Shown: piece by piece, positions 44,701 to 48,425 of the stretch
How the letters are laid out: the number at the start of each line of letters is the position of its first letter
Position numbering within the stretch: position 1 is the stretch's first letter
Source: Azolla pinnata
Taxonomy: Eukaryota > Streptophyta > Polypodiopsida > Salviniales > Salviniaceae
DNA: 48,425 bases
NCBI GenBank assembly: GCA_037176905.1
Contig: JBBBWG010029344.1
Location: forward strand, 5,195 to 53,619
Direction: 5' to 3'
The notes under the pieces: model-generated
Told to the model about the DNA's origin: nothing
What the model saw: only the letters and a program-made list of their open reading frames with translations
The model's database searches: none
Translations under genes and position numbers: made by a program

Positions 44701-44781
44701 CAAAACCTTCAAGGTCCTGACCATTTCTTACATGCATGTGTGCTAATACTAGGAGTTTCTCAAGCCAAAGAAAGTGAGTAA
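41745..44781 (+). CDS. ATG5: autophagy protein ATG5, complete
   Basis: Exons 41745-41849, 42049-42173, 42401-42467, 43395-43481, 43786-43873, 43976-44068, 44140-44295 and 44432-44781 join in phase to 356 residues (Arabidopsis ATG5 is ~337). The start MVSEERKLVWKGAIPLQL matches the family N-terminus; the frame is closed by this ATG choice. Domains: UblA with APRNGYLPLLVP and GWFEYEGLSLKW, a helix-rich part with LFDLLCFEPKRPWNL and HFRGYPSELIP, then UblB with IPLRLYIRTL and IRIQGIEPNPDLP. Lys ~119 in DTIKWNF aligns with the lysine that receives ATG12. In the known pathway ATG12-ATG5 with ATG16 acts as the E3-like complex lipidating ATG8 on the growing phagophore. Nothing looks damaged. The linker between exons 6 and 8 is divergent, as is usual. 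Confidence 0.96.
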
Positions 44782-45659
44782 GGCTTTTCTGTATGGAGGA
44801 GCTACATAATACGCACCATAAAAGCAGCATGAATCTTTTTCAAAACAAGATAGCATGAGAACCGACAAATGAGCAGTTAAAGGAAGCAGGCAGACTGGTT
44901 TGCAATCGAGGGCAACTCATAAAACACAATGGTGACACATACATCTAGGCTTCTGTGCTTCAGTGATGTTGCAGATGCAAGACTCGGTGAAATTGAGAGG
45001 TAGATATACAGATAATGTATACGCTTTGCTGTTTGATTGAGATGTTGCTAAAGTGGTTATACCCTGCCCTTCTGACAATGAGATCATTCCCAGCAATTGT
45101 TGATTAGGCCAGTGCTGTTTCTTCAAGCTGTTTATTTTCATATATTTGCTGTGGTAACCCAGTGGTATGCGATGTTCTTATTCAGTCAAAAAGCACTTGG
45201 GCTCATATCTCAGATGATTGTGGGAATTTTGAAAATTGTCATTTGTGGAATATGAGGGCCAAACCCACAACCTTTTAGATATATATGTTGCACAATCTTA
45301 CTGACTATAATTTGCCTGTGTGGCAGTTCAGTAATTGCTTAGGAAAGTCCCACTGAACTCTCTCTCTCTCTCTCTCTCCCCTTTTGTTTGTTTATTTCTC
45401 GTCGGTTAAGCAATTGTATTTTGTTGAATGATCTGGCTGACATATGTTCATGGCACACTGATTCAAACTGTAGGCCATGGAATCTGTGAATGATGTGGTA
45501 GTGCAAGTTACATAAGATTATTGATCATTTGATGCATCATTAATCATGGTTCTCTTTTATGGTCTTTTAAACTAGAGCTTGTTGTATGTCCAGTAGTCTG
45601 TAAAGTTTTCAAACCAGTCTAATTTACTCTTTAAACAATCTAAAAGTCATGTGATCAAT
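44782..45659. other. ATG5 3' region, no other gene
   Basis: Expected to hold the ATG5 3' UTR. A CT run is present at 45359-45378. No exon of a known family on either strand. Confidence 0.5.
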
Positions 45660-46325
45660 CTCTACAAAAAACTGACCAGAGTCTAATATGGGTAGCTAAC
45701 CATCAGTCGAACCAGCTCGAATTGGGTGTATGTAGAAAAGTAGGAAACGGAATTGGATTTGGATGAATGATTCTCATGGCTTGATCCAAAGTGTCAGTAA
45801 TCTGTAAGACTAAATACACTTGAAAAAGGTGAGTGATTGATCAATTATATGCTGGTATCATACTTTTCTAGTATTTGCCATGTAAGGGATCTCTACCAAA
45901 AACTGACCAGTGTCTAATATGGGTAGCAATCATCAGTCGAACCAGCTTGAATTGGGTGTACGTAGAAAAATAGGAAATGGAATAGGATTTGGATGAATGG
46001 TTCTCATGGCTTGATCCAAAGTATCGTAATCTGGGAGACTAAATACGCTTGAAAACAGTGATCGATTGATCAATTATATGCTGGTATCATGCTTTTCAAG
46101 TATTCGCCATGTAAGGGATCTCTACCAAAAACTGACCAGTGTCTAATATGGGTAGCAATCATCAGTCGAACCAGCTCGAATTGGGTGTATGTAGAAAAAT
46201 AGGAAATGGAATAGGATTTGGATGAATGGTTCTTATGGCTTGATCCAAAGTGTCGTAATCTGGGAAGACTAAATACGCTTGAAAACAATGATCGATTGAT
46301 CAATTATATGCTGGTATCATACTCT
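45660..46325. repeat. three tandem copies of a ~230-bp unit
   Basis: Copies begin near 45660, 45891 and 46120 with CTCTACCAAAAACTGACCAG and contain AATCATCAGTCGAACCAGCT, GGATTTGGATGAATG and ATCGATTGATCAATTATATG. Copies 2 and 3 are closest. No coding content. Confidence 0.93.
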
Positions 46326-46595
46326 AGTATTCACGCAATGCATCAATCATTTACAGTATCCTCCTCCATTTTGGCATATGTGGATATCATGTGGCTATAT
46401 GCACTCGTGATGAAAAGCTTACTTTGATGTGAACCTCCATTATGGCCCACAAATTTTCTACAGTGTTATGATCATGTGATGGGATGGAAAGGAAAACCTT
46501 CCACTTCAATCATATGGTGGTGTATAGCTTTAAAACGTTTCCCGCAATTCATTGACAAAAGCAGAAGAGCTCGAAAGGGCTCGAAAAGGAGCAGC

Positions 46596-46965
46596 ATGTG
46601 GAGCACAGGGGAGGAATTCTCTACGGATTGCTCCAGCTTATAACTTCGATGAACAATGTCCAATGACTCTTTGCGCGATTGCGCCGATCGGAAAGTCGTT
46701 CGCAGCCCGAACGAACAATAATATCTTGCGTATTCCCAACGATTGGTCAGGAATACAGAAGACATTATGCTTTAATCGCTTCTCGGAAGGAGGGGAGCAA
46801 CATGGGGAGGAATTCCCCCTGACTAGTCTAGCTTAGCTTCGATGAGCAAACAGTGTCCGATGACTATTCTGTGCCATTGCGCCGATCAGAAAGTTGTCGT
46901 TCGCAGGCCGAACGAGTACAATAAAGTCTTGCGTATTCCAACGATTGGTCTGGAGAGTATATATA
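46596..46965. repeat. two diverged copies of a ~165-bp unit
   Basis: Shared in order: GGGGAGGAATTC, CTTCGATGAaCAA, TGTCCnATGACT, ATTGCGCCGATC, GAAAGTyGT, GCCGAACGA and TCTTGCGTATTCCCAACGATTGG-type blocks. Copies lie at about 46605-46755 and 46800-46960. Confidence 0.82.
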
Positions 46966-47364
46966 CAATCATGCGAATCGATCACAATGTCGTTTTCAAT
47001 CATGTATGTGAATTCCAAGATCAGTCAGGAGATTATATACGATCATAGTGTGAGCAATTGCCCTTCGAATCATGCGAAGAAAACGGATATATATATCCAA
47101 ACATGGATGAACAACCAATTATTTGTTCTGTAGGAAGGAGGAATTTTTAAGAAAAAAAGACTCTATGTTCGATGTTTATACAATATTCGAGATCTCTTAC
47201 CTATCAAGTTGACCACTTACCAATGGTTGTTCTGGTAGTACTTTGGGTTATAAAATAGAAAGAATAGACATCTATATATGTGTGTGTGTGTATGTATAAA
47301 TAGATAGATAGATTGGGGTGTTAATGAGGGGATTTGTCATGGGAGGATAGAGAATAATAGAAAA
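46966..47364. other. P450 distal upstream region
   Basis: Single-copy AT-rich sequence with a GT run (47278-47290). TATAAATAG at 47295-47303 is a candidate TATA box, just before the 26-bp repeat array that would then be transcribed as leader. Confidence 0.4.
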
Positions 47365-47717
47365 GAGCTAGGCCAGAGCAAAGCAAAACAGAGCTAGGCA
47401 AGAGCAAAGCGTAAGAGAGCTAGGCCAAAGCAAAGCAGAAGAGAGCTAGGCTAGAGCAAAGCAGAACAGAGCTAGGCAAGAGCAAACTAGAAGAGAGCTA
47501 GGCCAAAGCAAAGCAGAAGAGAGCTAGGCTAGAGCAAAGCAGAACAGAGCTAGGCAAGATCAAACTAGAAGAGAGCCAGGCCAAAGCAAAACAGAAGATA
47601 GCTAGGCAAGAGCAAAGCAGAAGAGAGCTAGGCCAGAGCAAAGCAGAACAGAGCTAGGCCATATCAAAGCAGAACGGAGCTAGGCAAGAGCAAAGCAGAA
47701 CAGAGCTAGTGCAGAAG
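47365..47717. repeat. 26-bp minisatellite, ~13 copies, upstream of the P450 gene
   Basis: Unit GAGCTAGGCCAGAGCAAAGC plus AGAACA, with C/A and G/C variants arranged in a partly alternating order (AGAACA and AGAAGA types). It ends 155 bp before the P450 start codon. Confidence 0.95.
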
Positions 47718-47871
47718 ACGGGAGACCGAGAGGTAAGCGAGTAAGCAACAAGCAAGCGGAGTTCTCGATGCAAAAGAAGAAGCTGATGATCACGCTTGTA
47801 TAAGATCGATCGGACGCAGAACACAGAACACACGAGCGCAGAACACAGAACGCAGAACGCACGAACGCGAG

Positions 47872-48279
47872 ATGGAGGAGCAGTGGATATGGGCAGTTGC
47901 AGTTCTGGCAATGCTCGGATGGGTAACGATCTGGGGAAGGATCCGGGAGCATCTATTGATGGCGAGGGGGAGGGCCCCACCGCCGCCGTCGCCACCCGGC
48001 CGGCTTCCGTTCGTGGGCCATCTGCACCAGCTCGTTACCTCGGGCCTGCTTCTTCACCGATGGTTGGATGCGGTCGCTCGCCGGCACGGGCCGATCGTGG
48101 CCGTCCGAATCGGCACCACGACGACGTTGGTTGTGTCGTCCCCTGCCGCCGCCCGCCTCGTGTTCCACACCCACGACCTCGCGTTCGCATCTCGGCCCAC
48201 TTCCTCGCCCATCGCTCGCCGCTTGTCCTACGGATTCCGCGGCCTCTCACATGCGCCCTACGGCCCTCGCTGGCGCAAG
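47872..48279 (+). CDS. cytochrome P450, first exon (gene continues beyond the window)
   Basis: The first 136 residues of a microsomal P450. An N-terminal membrane anchor (WIWAVAVLAMLGWVTIW) is followed by basic residues and the proline-rich hinge PPPPSPPGRLPFVGHLHQL. Then come the substrate-recognition region start (HDLAFASRP) and HAPYGPRWRK, equivalent to the conserved helix-C WR(K) motif that contacts haem. The exon ends at CGCAAG|GTACATG, a site where many A-type P450 genes have an intron. Haem-binding Cys, EXXR and PERF motifs would lie downstream, outside the window. A-type (CYP71 clan) is likely; family and substrate cannot be decided. Third codon positions are very GC-rich. Confidence 0.9.
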
Positions 48280-48425
48280 GTACATGTGTTTTTTTTTCTC
48301 TTCTTCTTCTTCTTTGCACAGGCATTTAACTGCTCTGTTAGCCCTTTAGTGCGAAGAACCGCATGTTAGCCCTTTAGTGCGAAGAACCGCGTGTTACCCC
48401 TTTAGTGTGAAGGAACCAAGTGTTA
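48280..48425. other. start of P450 intron 1
   Basis: Begins with a T/TTC-rich stretch after the donor. The open frame continuing from the exon into this sequence (to 48369) is intron read-through, as it leaves the conserved P450 alignment immediately. Confidence 0.75.
48336..48425. repeat. 28-bp tandem repeat running off the window
   Basis: TGTTAGCCCTTTAGTGCGAA plus GAACCGCA repeats at 48336, 48364 and 48392, with a fourth start at 48421. Lies in P450 intron 1. Confidence 0.9.

Noticed and set aside
47365-48425. CRISPR-like regular repeats
   Set aside because: Units are head-to-tail without unique spacers, in a plant nuclear genome; ordinary minisatellites.

Overview
This is nuclear DNA from a flowering plant. 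The protein genes carry many introns, they match angiosperm families (Aux/IAA, CBL, GDSL esterase, ATG5, UEV1), the U6 snRNA gene has a plant-type upstream element, and microsatellites and minisatellites are very dense. Several coding exons (GDSL, P450) are GC-rich while introns are AT-rich. Both CCCTAAA (usual plant) and TTAGGG (Asparagales/animal-type) interstitial telomere-like tracts occur, so I do not name a species. One 100-base assembly gap lies at 17025-17124.

Layout. 1-2300: mostly unassigned, with one weak minus-strand first-exon candidate near the left edge. 2300-3290: a ~1 kb CAT/CAC/ATC repeat directly upstream of a UEV1 gene (plus, 3367-7157). 7158-12941: tandem duplications, a 24-bp minisatellite and a frameshifted LRR-receptor pseudogene (minus). 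12942-15546: a complete Aux/IAA repressor (minus, four exons) whose promoter side is GA/GAA/TTC-rich. 16100-19100: microsatellites, a palindromic 132-bp minisatellite holding the assembly gap, a 12-bp minisatellite and a GAT/GGT array. 20887-25057: a complete five-exon GDSL esterase/lipase (plus), followed by CCCTAAA repeats. 25810-25890: tRNA-Ser(CGA) (minus). 27321-30864: a CBL calcium sensor (minus) whose N-terminus looks short. 31950-32880: a TTAGGG-rich composite array. 34774-37054: an EIF1AD-like protein (plus). 38338-38440: U6 snRNA (plus). 38540-40700: minisatellites and a duplicated leader module. 41745-44781: autophagy gene ATG5 (plus, eight exons). 44782-47871: duplicated non-coding DNA and a 26-bp minisatellite. 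47872-48425: first exon of a cytochrome P450 that runs off the window.

The genes are ordinary single-copy plant genes with no obvious joint pathway. UEV1 and ATG5 both belong to ubiquitin or ubiquitin-like conjugation, CBL to Ca2+ signalling and Aux/IAA to auxin signalling, but nothing suggests a functional cluster. The most unusual structure is a ~430-bp module duplicated upstream of both EIF1AD and ATG5. Each copy has a strong-Kozak 11-codon uORF followed by a conserved splice donor, which suggests two unrelated neighbouring genes sharing a copied promoter/leader exon. I found no evidence of a wholly new biological system. All exon joins were made by eye from splice signals, reading frame and family conservation.
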